Shown piece after piece: positions 26,354-34,141 of a stretch of DNA of 64,000 nucleotides. The notes under the pieces are model-generated. The model had not been told where the DNA came from. It made no database searches and saw only the letters and a program-made list of their open reading frames with translations. Location of the stretch: assembly GCF_024347375.1 (NCBI RefSeq), contig NZ_AP025471.1, positions 1,178,001 to 1,242,000 of the forward strand, given 5' to 3'. Source of the stretch: Vibrio coralliirubri. GTDB taxonomy: Bacteria > Pseudomonadota > Gammaproteobacteria > Enterobacterales > Vibrionaceae. Every line of letters begins with the position of its first letter. The stretch's first letter is position 1. A program made the translations under genes and the position numbers.

Positions 26354-27398
26354 GATTACCTCCTTGTAATACACTGTTCTTCACCAAGCTCTCACTCGGT
26401 TTGCGTTGCCACACCACAAAATTGGTTACAACCATGCTGATGAGCAACATTGCTGCGACTAGGTTATGCAAAACCGCAACTGAGATTGGCAGGTGAAACC
26501 ATACATTACTGATCCCAAGGCTGATTTGAGTAAACAACACTATTGCCACAATCACGCTCAGCTTTTGGTGAGGTGCTTGGCCAAACTTCCATAACTGGTA
26601 CACGACCATCAGCACCGTTAATGTCGCCACAATAGCCCCGAACCTGTGCATGACATGGATGGTGAGCCTCGCGGGATACTCCAACACGCCAAACTCATAG
26701 TTATCGTGTCCATGTTGAGCAAAATCGAACGCATTTTTGAAATCGAGGTAGCTCATCCAGTTACCTTCACAAATAGGCAGTTGGGTACACACCAAAGCGG
26801 CATAGTTTGACGATGTCCAACCACCAAGCAGTATCTGCCCAACCACAATGAGTAACCCAAAGAGCGCCCAAGCTTTAAGTGTTGGAGAATAAGAAGCCTC
26901 GCCAAAACGGCTTTGGAATTGAGACAAACGACAGTAGAGCAGACACAACAGTGACAGCAACGTGAAGCCCCCCATCAAATGCGCCATAACCACAACGGGC
27001 ATCAACTTAAGAGTCACCGTCCACATTCCAAGCAAAGCCTGAAAAATCACAGTAGCCGAGATAAGTAATGGAAGACCAACTGGTGTGATGTTCTTTTTAA
27101 TACACCAAGCTACAACGACAAAGATGAGCAGCCCTAATGTTCCTGCAAAGTAGCGATGTATCATCTCTATCCAAGCTTTATCTGCTTCAAGAGCTCGCTC
27201 AGGGAATTGCAGATTGGCTTGATTCACCGCTTGGGCATCAGAAGGAACGGTGATCTTCCCATAACACCCCGGCCAATCAGGACAGCCAAGGCCAGCATCA
27301 GACAAACGTGTATAAGCGCCGAGAACAATCACGGTAAGGGTTAACAAGATAGTTAATCTCATCACGAGCATCAGTAAATCAGGGGCTTTATTCTGCAT
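26343..27398 (-). CDS. ctaA: Heme A synthase (COX15/CtaA)
   Basis: Membrane hydroxylase, 351 aa, converting heme O to heme A for the aa3-type oxidase. It has eight helices in two homologous halves and the N-terminal [21 protein letters not shown] cysteine loop. Heme-ligand histidines are in [12 protein letters not shown] and VMHRFGAI. The ATG at 27398 is 7 bp after GGGAG; a GTG one codon earlier is possible. It overlaps cyoE at its 3' end. Confidence 0.93.
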   Translation of the reverse strand: MQNKAPDLLMLVMRLTILLTLTVIVLGAYTRLSDAGLGCPDWPGCYGKITVPSDAQAVNQANLQFPERALEADKAWIEMIHRYFAGTLGLLIFVVVAWCIKKNITPVGLPLLISATVIFQALLGMWTVTLKLMPVVVMAHLMGGFTLLSLLCLLYCRLSQFQSRFGEASYSPTLKAWALFGLLIVVGQILLGGWTSSNYAALVCTQLPICEGNWMSYLDFKNAFDFAQHGHDNYEFGVLEYPARLTIHVMHRFGAIVATLTVLMVVYQLWKFGQAPHQKLSVIVAIVLFTQISLGISNVWFHLPISVAVLHNLVAAMLLISMVVTNFVVWQRKPSESLVKNSVLQGGNHGQ

Positions 27399-27459
27399 CA
27401 CTTATCTCCCTATACTTATTCCCTTTTCGCTACTTAAGCTCAAGCATTCGCGCCATCAA

Positions 27460-28068
27460 CTAGCCAACTCGGGATAGCTTAAGTAGCTTTCTTAAATCAT
27501 GAATCATGCCTTTGGATTGCCCGACTAACTGCGACGGTTCCGACACGCTTATGTACTCCATAACCAACTGTCCTAGCGGGTCAATAATGATAATAGAAGC
27601 CGGCGCAAACTCGGAACTTAACTGATCACCACCAGCTAACAAAGACAGATCCGGCTTATCGAACGAACCCGATAACGAGTTACCCTCAGATACAAAAACA
27701 ACAGCGGTCACTCGCTCTTTGTTTTTCCCTAACGCTAAATAACTTTGATTCAAATAATGAAGCTGTTGTTCACACAAGCTTTCGCACTCCATCGGTGCGA
27801 TATAACCCACAACCCAACCCTCTCCAGCCATGGGTAACGTTACGCCGAAATCCGCTAGTGTGGTTCTTGGTTCGACCAATTCACCCGAGTTAGTGACACC
27901 TGAGGTGTACCAATTCTGATCCAAAACGGTTTTGGCAATAATCGCAGGCAAAGCGAAAATCAAAACTAATCCGATTAATACCAGACGCCCCTTAGTTCGG
28001 CGACTTTTAAGCTCGGCCATGTTTGCATCGGTACTTTCCCTGCTGATTTGTACTTGAGATTTATCCAT
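27460..28068 (-). CDS. Sco/thioredoxin-like membrane-anchored protein of the cox operon
   Basis: Protein of 202 aa with one N-terminal helix (about 28-48) and a periplasmic domain. MECESLCEQQ gives a CxxxC pair (C95, C99), as in Sco copper chaperones, and ASIIIIDPLGQLVMEY resembles the later strand of the same thioredoxin fold. The conserved distal histidine of Sco is not apparent. Position between surf1 and ctaA in the oxidase operon supports a role in assembling the copper centres. It could instead be a thiol reductase. Confidence 0.7.
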   Translation of the reverse strand: MDKSQVQISRESTDANMAELKSRRTKGRLVLIGLVLIFALPAIIAKTVLDQNWYTSGVTNSGELVEPRTTLADFGVTLPMAGEGWVVGYIAPMECESLCEQQLHYLNQSYLALGKNKERVTAVVFVSEGNSLSGSFDKPDLSLLAGGDQLSSEFAPASIIIIDPLGQLVMEYISVSEPSQLVGQSKGMIHDLRKLLKLSRVG

Positions 28069-28122
28069 CTTTCTTCCTTGTTATAGGCGCTGCCTTTAAG
28101 TCGCTATTTAAACTTCAAGTGC

Positions 28123-28950
28123 CTACTTCTTATTCATGTGGCTATTTTTCTTAAAATATCGGAACCCAATCAACAACATCAAAAACAGAAGTACAGCAGC
28201 CATTACAAACCATTGAAACGAGTAACCAAAGTGCTTCTCAGACTTCATTGCCGTCGGTCGCCATAACAACTCATAAGGCCACGAATCTAAGCTCTGGGGT
28301 TGGAAGACAAAGGGCAGCACTTCTTGTCCTGTATACTGTGATAACGCTGCTATGTTTAGGTTTTGGATTCTATTCGGTGTCGTATTTTCTAAACCCAACT
28401 CATGACTTAAAGGGTTAACTGAGCGTGTATACAAGCGCCCTGACATTTTGGTTGGTACAGTGATACTTCCTAGTTGCGGTAGTTCTCTTCTGTCATTACT
28501 TGCCGGAACAAACCCAAGATCGATCAACAACTGTTTTTTAGCTACTAAGACATTGTTTTCATCTTCAAGACGAACCTTACCCAACATGTAAATCACATAC
28601 CCTACCGTTCCTTGGTTTATCTGGTTGTCTAACAAGAGCATCAAACCACTCGTATTGACTAATTCAACATCAGCCTTTAACCCGTTTAAGGTTTGAGGAT
28701 TTAATGACTCTTGGCCAGATAAACCCAGCTCTCGCATCTCAGAAATAACGACACCTAAAGGTTGTGACGATAGCTGTGCTCTATCAGCTAATTGCTGTTC
28801 ATAACGTAATTTCTCGTTACCACGATCGAGTTGCCACAAACCTAACTTGATTAAAGCGCCGACTGAAACCACAGTTAAAACAACCGCTATCCAAAAACCT
28901 TTACTGCGGAACTTGTGTTCATCATAAATCAATCGGTTTGGAGTTATCAC
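28123..28950 (-). CDS. SURF1-family oxidase assembly protein
   Basis: Assembly factor with two helices, 275 aa from a GTG at 28950. The N-terminal helix (GFWIAVVLTVVSVGALIKLG) is followed by the SURF1 signature WQLDRGNEK, and a second helix lies near the C terminus (WFVMAAVLLFLMLLIGFRYF). SURF1 proteins help insert heme A into subunit I. The start is uncertain: no in-frame ATG lies near the conserved region, and an ATG at 29058 would run 107 bp into the antisense DUF2909 gene. It is flanked by the oxidase genes in the same orientation. Confidence 0.85.
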   Translation of the reverse strand: MITPNRLIYDEHKFRSKGFWIAVVLTVVSVGALIKLGLWQLDRGNEKLRYEQQLADRAQLSSQPLGVVISEMRELGLSGQESLNPQTLNGLKADVELVNTSGLMLLLDNQINQGTVGYVIYMLGKVRLEDENNVLVAKKQLLIDLGFVPASNDRRELPQLGSITVPTKMSGRLYTRSVNPLSHELGLENTTPNRIQNLNIAALSQYTGQEVLPFVFQPQSLDSWPYELLWRPTAMKSEKHFGYSFQWFVMAAVLLFLMLLIGFRYFKKNSHMNKK

Positions 28951-28951
28951 T

Positions 28952-29182
28952 ATGGCGTCATCTACCTTTGTTCTGTTATTTAAAGTCGTATTGGTCGCTT
29001 TGTTGTTTTTTATCGCTTTCAATTTGATGAAAGGCCTAATCCAAATCGCCTCGGGCAAGCACGATGGAAAAAGGCTCAGTCACTTCTTGGGGCGTCGTGT
29101 CATGTGGTCAGCCGTTGTCGTGCTACTTTTATTACTTGCTTTGGGATCAGGAGTGATAACTCCCAACCCTCGCCCCTATTAA
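28952..29182 (+). CDS. DUF2909 twin-helix membrane protein, antisense in the cox operon
   Basis: Small protein, 76 aa, with two hydrophobic helices (about 5-25 and 50-67) separated by the polar loop MKGLIQIASGKHDGKRLSHFLGRR. This matches the DUF2909 family found beside oxidase genes in proteobacteria; its function is unknown. It lies on the opposite strand to all its neighbours and its 5' end abuts or overlaps that of surf1. GGAG lies 9 bp before the ATG. Confidence 0.8.
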   Translation: MASSTFVLLFKVVLVALLFFIAFNLMKGLIQIASGKHDGKRLSHFLGRRVMWSAVVVLLLLLALGSGVITPNPRPY

Positions 29183-29201
29183 TCCCCTATAGGCTCAGCA
29201 G

Positions 29202-30086
29202 TTAAAGCACATAGACAAATACAAACAGGCCAAACCAAACCACATCAACAAAGTGCCAATACCAGCTGCCCGCTTGGAACGCAAAGTGGTCTTTCGGAGT
29301 GAAGTGGTCTTTCGCAACCCTTGCCAGCAACACAATCAAAAAGATCGTCCCTAAACAGACATGTAAGCCATGAAACCCAGTCAGTAAAAAGAAGGTATTA
29401 CCGTAGATGCCTGACTGAAGTGTCAGCCCCATCTCTTGATAAGCGTGAAGATACTCTTCAACTTGGAAGAACAGGAAGAAGCCAGCCAGAACAATGGTTA
29501 TCTCCAACCAGACGATCAAAGCCATACGCTTATTTTGCTCAAGACTGATATGTGCCATGTGCAGCGTCACAGAGGAAAGCAGCAGAATAATGGTGTTCTT
29601 AAGAGGGATACCTTGCCAAGGCATGGCTTGTGTCGTTACGCCATCAGGGGTAGTCGTTAGTGGCCATATTGATTGGAACATCGGCCACAATACTTCATGG
29701 GTCATTTCATTATTGCCCGCACCACCAATCCAAGGCACAGAAATCATGCGAGCATAGAAAAGCGCGCCAAAGAAAGCGCCGAAGAACATGATTTCGGAGA
29801 AAATAAACCAACTCATTCCTTGTCTAAAAGAACGAGAAATCTGCTCAGAATAGAGACCACTCAATGATTCTGTGATCACATTGCTAAACCAACCTGCGAG
29901 CATGTAAAGCAGCACTGCAAACCCGACTAACAACACCGCTTTGCCAAATACTCCACCTGCGGCGTCGGTTCCCATGTTTTGCACCGTCAAGCCAGCGCCA
30001 ACTGCGACCAAAAACAGTGCTACAGCACCCACCAATGGCCAGTGGCTTTGGTGTGGAACGAAATAAACTTCCTTTTTAGAACTCAT
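29202..30086 (-). CDS. coxC: Cytochrome c oxidase subunit III
   Basis: Seven-helix subunit of the heme-copper oxidase, 294 aa. The motif SEIMFFGAFFGALFYAR and the C-terminal LTGFHGLHVCLG and SWYWHFVDVVWFGLFVFVY segments are diagnostic. A GGAGT site precedes the ATG. It is between ctaG (38 bp) and, beyond the antisense DUF2909 gene, surf1. Confidence 0.95.
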   Translation of the reverse strand: MSSKKEVYFVPHQSHWPLVGAVALFLVAVGAGLTVQNMGTDAAGGVFGKAVLLVGFAVLLYMLAGWFSNVITESLSGLYSEQISRSFRQGMSWFIFSEIMFFGAFFGALFYARMISVPWIGGAGNNEMTHEVLWPMFQSIWPLTTTPDGVTTQAMPWQGIPLKNTIILLLSSVTLHMAHISLEQNKRMALIVWLEITIVLAGFFLFFQVEEYLHAYQEMGLTLQSGIYGNTFFLLTGFHGLHVCLGTIFLIVLLARVAKDHFTPKDHFAFQAGSWYWHFVDVVWFGLFVFVYVL

Positions 30087-30124
30087 CGCTCAACTCCTTT
30101 TGTTGATTCTGGTTCTGTAAATCC

Positions 30125-30799
30125 CTAGTTACTTGCGAGTGTGCTCGCTTTTGGTGAACCAGATTGTAGTGTGCTCAATGTTGATGTAGTCACTTCAGGC
30201 TCACTTGCCTCTCCACTCACCTGACTCGTGATGTTAAACAGCGTATAAGAGAGCGTAAGCGTATGTATCGATTCTGGAATATCTGGCTCAATGTAAAATA
30301 TCAAACCCATTTCTGCGCTCTTGTGCCCGTCCAATGGTTGCTGATTAAAGCAAAAGCACTCCATCTTATTGAAGTAAGTAGCCCCCATACCTGGAGAAAC
30401 CGATGGTACGGCTTGGCCAACCAATGAAGATCCAGAAAGGTTTTTGGCAATGTAGTTAGTTTGAACCACCTCACCAGGATGAACCTCTAACACTCGAACC
30501 TCAGGCGAAAACTGCCATGGCATATCTGGCTTGATGTGGGACATGAATTCGACTCGAACCGTACGAGAGTAGTCTGGCTGCATTCCCTGAGGTTGCACCG
30601 CTGAAACAGTATTAGTTTTGCCATTGATCCCTAAGGCCTCACACATCACATCATAGAGCGGCACCAAAGCGAAACCGAAGCCAAACATCGCAACCACGCT
30701 CAACACCAAGTAGCCCGTCAGCTTTTTGGTCGATCGCTTATTAGACAGGCGCTTTGGTTGTTTTTTATCTTGATTGGGCTCGCTTTGCTTATCACTCAT
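30125..30799 (-). CDS. ctaG: Cytochrome c oxidase assembly protein CtaG/Cox11
   Basis: Copper chaperone for CuB, 224 aa, with one helix (about 25-46) and a periplasmic immunoglobulin-like domain. The copper motif CFCFNQQPL is intact and the FVP-like stretch PLYDVMCEALG follows the helix. The ATG at 30799 has AGGA 7 bp upstream and leaves an 11-bp gap after coxA; an upstream ATG at 30871 would overlap coxA. Confidence 0.94.
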   Translation of the reverse strand: MSDKQSEPNQDKKQPKRLSNKRSTKKLTGYLVLSVVAMFGFGFALVPLYDVMCEALGINGKTNTVSAVQPQGMQPDYSRTVRVEFMSHIKPDMPWQFSPEVRVLEVHPGEVVQTNYIAKNLSGSSLVGQAVPSVSPGMGATYFNKMECFCFNQQPLDGHKSAEMGLIFYIEPDIPESIHTLTLSYTLFNITSQVSGEASEPEVTTSTLSTLQSGSPKASTLASN

Positions 30800-30810
30800 G
30801 GGTCTGTCCT

Positions 30811-32472
30811 CTAATCCACTTTCGGTGGATGAGTAAAGGTGTGGTGAGGCGCAGGGCTTGGTACTGTCCATTCAAGACCTTCAGCTCTATCCCAAGGCTT
30901 GCTTGGTGCAGGCTCTCCCCCTCTTACGCACTTAATTGCCAACCATAAGAAAATCAGCTGAGACAACCCAAAGGCAAAGCCACCAATCGACACGACTTGG
31001 TTAACATCAGCAAACTGAATCGCATAATCAGGAATACGACGCGGCATACCCGCTAACCCTAAAAAGTGCATAGGGAAGAACAGTACATTGACTGAAATCA
31101 CCGACGTCCAGAAATGCCACAGGCTTAGCTTGTGATCGTACATATGTCCTGTCCACTTAGGCAGCCAATAATAGGCAGCAGCCATAATCGAGAACACGGC
31201 ACCGGTCACCAGAACATAATGGAAGTGCGCCACAACAAAGTAGGTATCGTGGTATTGGAAATCAGCTGGCACGATAGCGAGCATCAATCCAGATAGCCCA
31301 CCAATCGTAAACAAAACGATAAATGCGATAGCAAACAGCATTGGGGTTTCAAAGGTCAAAGCCCCTCGCCACATGGTCGCCACCCAGTTGAAGACTTTCA
31401 CACCGGTCGGCACCGCTATCAACATGGTGCAATACATGAAGAACAGTTCGGCAAATACTGGCATACCCGTGGTGAACATGTGGTGCGCCCAAACCAAGAA
31501 TGACAGTAGTGCGATACTACAGGTCGCATAAACCATCGAGTGGTAGCCGAACAGACGCTTGCCACTGAATGCAGGGATGATAGCTGAGACAATACCAAAA
31601 GACGGCAAGATCATGATGTACACTTCGGGGTGCCCAAAGAACCAGAATATGTGCTGGAACATCACCGGATCCCCACCACCAGCGGCATCAAAGAAGCTAG
31701 TCCCAAAGTATTTGTCAGTCAGTACCATGGTCACAGCGCCGGCGAGTACGGGCATCACGGCTATCAGCAAGAAAGCGGTAATTAACCAAGTCCATACGAA
31801 CATCGGTAGCTTGAACCAAGTCATACCCGGCGCGCGCATGTTCACTATGGTTACGATCACGTTAATCGCCCCCATGATCGAACTGATCCCCATAATATGG
31901 ACTGAAAATACGAATAGCGCGGTACTGTCTGGGCCATAAGTTGTCGAGAGTGGCGCATAAAAGGTCCAACCAAAGCTCGGGCCGCCCCCTTCTGTAAACA
32001 AAGATCCGATTAAGATTAGAAAAGCAAAAGGCAGAATCCAGAAACTGAGGTTGTTCATTCTCGGCAGCGCCATATCTGGAGCTCCGATCATCATCGGGAT
32101 CATCCAGTTAGCCAAGCCCGTAAATGCTGGCATCACGGCACCGAATACCATGATCAAGCCGTGAACAGTGGTCATCTGATTAAAAAAATCTGGCTCAACA
32201 AGTTGCAACCCGGGTTGGAATAGCTCAGCACGGATCACCATTGCCATGGCACCACCCGTTAAGAACATCGCAAAACTGAACCACAGATAAAGTGTACCGA
32301 TGTCTTTATGATTGGTTGAATACAGCCAACGAGCCCAACCTTTAGGTGCCGCATGTGAGTCGTGATCATCAACAGGCAAATCACTATTGCCCAAGGTGCC
32401 TTCCGCAGAATGGCTCAGTACTTGGTCTTCTGCTGGAGCCGATTTCACCGGCTTATTGATTGGTGAACTCAT
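30811..32472 (-). CDS. coxA: Cytochrome c oxidase subunit I
   Basis: Twelve-helix catalytic subunit, 553 aa, of an A-type heme-copper oxidase. WFFGHPEVYIMILP carries the D-channel glutamate and the CuB histidine cross-linked to tyrosine, WAHHMFTTGMP carries the other CuB histidines, and HFHYVLVTGA carries the heme ligands. It is the proton-pumping oxygen-reducing subunit. Its ATG overlaps the coxB stop by four bases (ATGA), indicating coupled translation. Confidence 0.96.
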   Translation of the reverse strand: MSSPINKPVKSAPAEDQVLSHSAEGTLGNSDLPVDDHDSHAAPKGWARWLYSTNHKDIGTLYLWFSFAMFLTGGAMAMVIRAELFQPGLQLVEPDFFNQMTTVHGLIMVFGAVMPAFTGLANWMIPMMIGAPDMALPRMNNLSFWILPFAFLILIGSLFTEGGGPSFGWTFYAPLSTTYGPDSTALFVFSVHIMGISSIMGAINVIVTIVNMRAPGMTWFKLPMFVWTWLITAFLLIAVMPVLAGAVTMVLTDKYFGTSFFDAAGGGDPVMFQHIFWFFGHPEVYIMILPSFGIVSAIIPAFSGKRLFGYHSMVYATCSIALLSFLVWAHHMFTTGMPVFAELFFMYCTMLIAVPTGVKVFNWVATMWRGALTFETPMLFAIAFIVLFTIGGLSGLMLAIVPADFQYHDTYFVVAHFHYVLVTGAVFSIMAAAYYWLPKWTGHMYDHKLSLWHFWTSVISVNVLFFPMHFLGLAGMPRRIPDYAIQFADVNQVVSIGGFAFGLSQLIFLWLAIKCVRGGEPAPSKPWDRAEGLEWTVPSPAPHHTFTHPPKVD

Positions 32473-33671
32473 AACTGATCCTTAGCATCATTTTGTGCAT
32501 CATCCGTTGAGCTTTCAGAACTGCCTTCTTGCTTGGCCTTATAAGCGTTGATATCTGAAGCCTGAACAATATCGCCGGTGTCATTACCCCAAGCGTTTCG
32601 TTGATAAGTCACTACCGCTGCGATCTCTTTCTCAGTTAACTGATTATCGAATGCTTGCATCGCCGTGCCGCCACGACCATAAACAATGGTGTCGATGTGA
32701 ACATCCACATCACCAAGGGCAATAGGACTTCCTTTGATGGCAGGGAATGCTCCGGGAATGCCCTCACCGTTTGCTTGGTGACAAACCGCACATCGAGTTT
32801 TGTAAACCTCTTCACCGATGGTATTCAACTCCGCCAAGGAAAGTGACGCATCTAATGCATCTTTCGCGGCTTGTTGTTCGGCTATCGCCAACTCTTTCTG
32901 TTCCGCTAGCCATGCGTCAAACTCGTCTTCTTCCATGGCATGCACCACGATCGGCATGAAACCATGAGCGCGGCCACACAACTCTGCACACTGCCCGCGG
33001 TAGACACCGGGCTCATCTATCTTTGTCCAAGCCTCATTAATAAAACCCGGAATGGTATCTTTCTTAACGGCGAATGCTGGCACCCACCATGAGTGAATCA
33101 CATCGTCGGAAGTCATTAAGAAACGGACTTTACGATCAACAGGCAGTACAAGCGGCTTATCAACTTCTAGCAAGTAATGCGCGCCTTTCACTTCAATGCC
33201 TTCAATCTCTTTATCACTGGTCGCTAGAAGGCTGAAAAATTCGACGTCTTCACCAAAATAGCTGTAATGCCATTTCCATTGTGAACCTGTGATTTTAACG
33301 GTCAGATCTGATTGGGAGGTATCTTCCATCGCTATCAAAGTTTTGGTGGCGGGTATCGCCATAGCGATGAGGATGATGATAGGGATGATGGTCCAAAGAA
33401 TTTCGACTTTCGTGCTTTCGTGAAAATGGGCAGCAACTGCGCCCTTCGATTTCCTGTGCCTCAAAATCGAATAAAACATCACACCAAAAACCACAAAGGC
33501 AATCGCACAACAGATGTAGAAGATCAGCATATGAAGTTCATACACCTTACCACTGATCTCAGTGACGCCTTGAGTCATGTTGTAATCACTGCTTGCGTGC
33601 ACTAAAGGCGATACTAAAAGCACAACAAAACTCTTCAAAAGCCACGTTAGCCTAACCAGTAATCTTTTCAA
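32469..33671 (-). CDS. coxB: Cytochrome c oxidase subunit II with fused cytochrome c domain
   Basis: Subunit II of 400 aa. A signal sequence and two helices are followed by the CuA cupredoxin domain (DDVIHSWWVPAF, CAELCGRAHGFM). The C-terminal extension holds a class I cytochrome c domain with CAVCH and the distal methionine region GGTAMQAF, making this a caa3-type oxidase. The start codon is TTG at 33671, preceded by GGAGAG; no in-frame ATG precedes the signal sequence. It is the first gene of the operon. Confidence 0.94.
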   Translation of the reverse strand: MKRLLVRLTWLLKSFVVLLVSPLVHASSDYNMTQGVTEISGKVYELHMLIFYICCAIAFVVFGVMFYSILRHRKSKGAVAAHFHESTKVEILWTIIPIIILIAMAIPATKTLIAMEDTSQSDLTVKITGSQWKWHYSYFGEDVEFFSLLATSDKEIEGIEVKGAHYLLEVDKPLVLPVDRKVRFLMTSDDVIHSWWVPAFAVKKDTIPGFINEAWTKIDEPGVYRGQCAELCGRAHGFMPIVVHAMEEDEFDAWLAEQKELAIAEQQAAKDALDASLSLAELNTIGEEVYKTRCAVCHQANGEGIPGAFPAIKGSPIALGDVDVHIDTIVYGRGGTAMQAFDNQLTEKEIAAVVTYQRNAWGNDTGDIVQASDINAYKAKQEGSSESSTDDAQNDAKDQL

Positions 33672-33886
33672 AAGATCTCTCCTTATCCTTCCTAATTGGA
33701 TACTTGCGACCTAAATGTCGTTGCGAGCTATTTGTCATTCAGAGCTGGACAACATTCATTGTTATTCCGGCTACACATGAAAAGGCTGAATCTCAATCTA
33801 CAACTCACATGGAACTAGCCTGTGAGCAGGCTACTGACCTCATATAACCTAAGAACTAATACGGTTCAAAAGCGTTGGAGGTTTCC

Positions 33887-33937
33887 ATGAAAGATTCAAA
33901 AACGGCGAATTTGTTAAATTTTGTTATATTTATGTAA
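33887..33937 (+). CDS. Possible 16-residue small protein or leader peptide
   Basis: An ATG preceded by GGAGG at a 5-bp spacing opens a 16-codon frame, MKDSKTANLLNFVIFM, ending in TAA. The ribosome site is among the best in the window. The C-terminal half is hydrophobic. It lies about 200 bp before pgcA on the same strand. No similarity is recognised; it could be chance or a leader peptide. Confidence 0.3.
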   Translation: MKDSKTANLLNFVIFM

Positions 33938-34070
33938 AAGGCTAGTTAGTGATATCCAATTGTTCAAGGTAAGTTTACTTACTAAACAGTCAATTATTTG
34001 AAGTGGCTTAATCTACGTGCCCTCTTGCCGTTGGAATTTATTTTATATCGAGTTTTACGATTGCTTTCAT

Positions 34071-34089
34071 GGAAATGATAATCAATATC
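34071..34089. promoter_or_regulatory. Putative Fur box upstream of pgcA
   Basis: The 19 bases from GGAAATGATAATCAATATC match the classical Fur consensus GATAATGATAATCATTATC at 16 of 19 positions. The site ends 52 bp before the pgcA ATG, a normal position for a promoter-overlapping operator. Confidence 0.6.
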
Positions 34090-34141
34090 ACTTAAATTAA
34101 ATCAACAGTAAGTCATACAGACATTAAAAGGTTTAGTGATT

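Larger units (their letters stand above)
33672..34141. other. Divergent region between the cox operon and pgcA
   Basis: This 470-bp region holds the promoters of both operons, a short reading frame with a strong ribosome site (33887-33937) and a near-consensus Fur box (34071-34089). The central part is AT-rich. Confidence 0.6.

Noticed and set aside
29321..29867. Several plus-strand frames opposite coxC
   Set aside because: They are mirror frames of a well-conserved gene and lack ribosome sites and families.
31559..31939. 126-codon frame antisense to coxA
   Set aside because: Shadow of the coxA codon pattern; no independent evidence.
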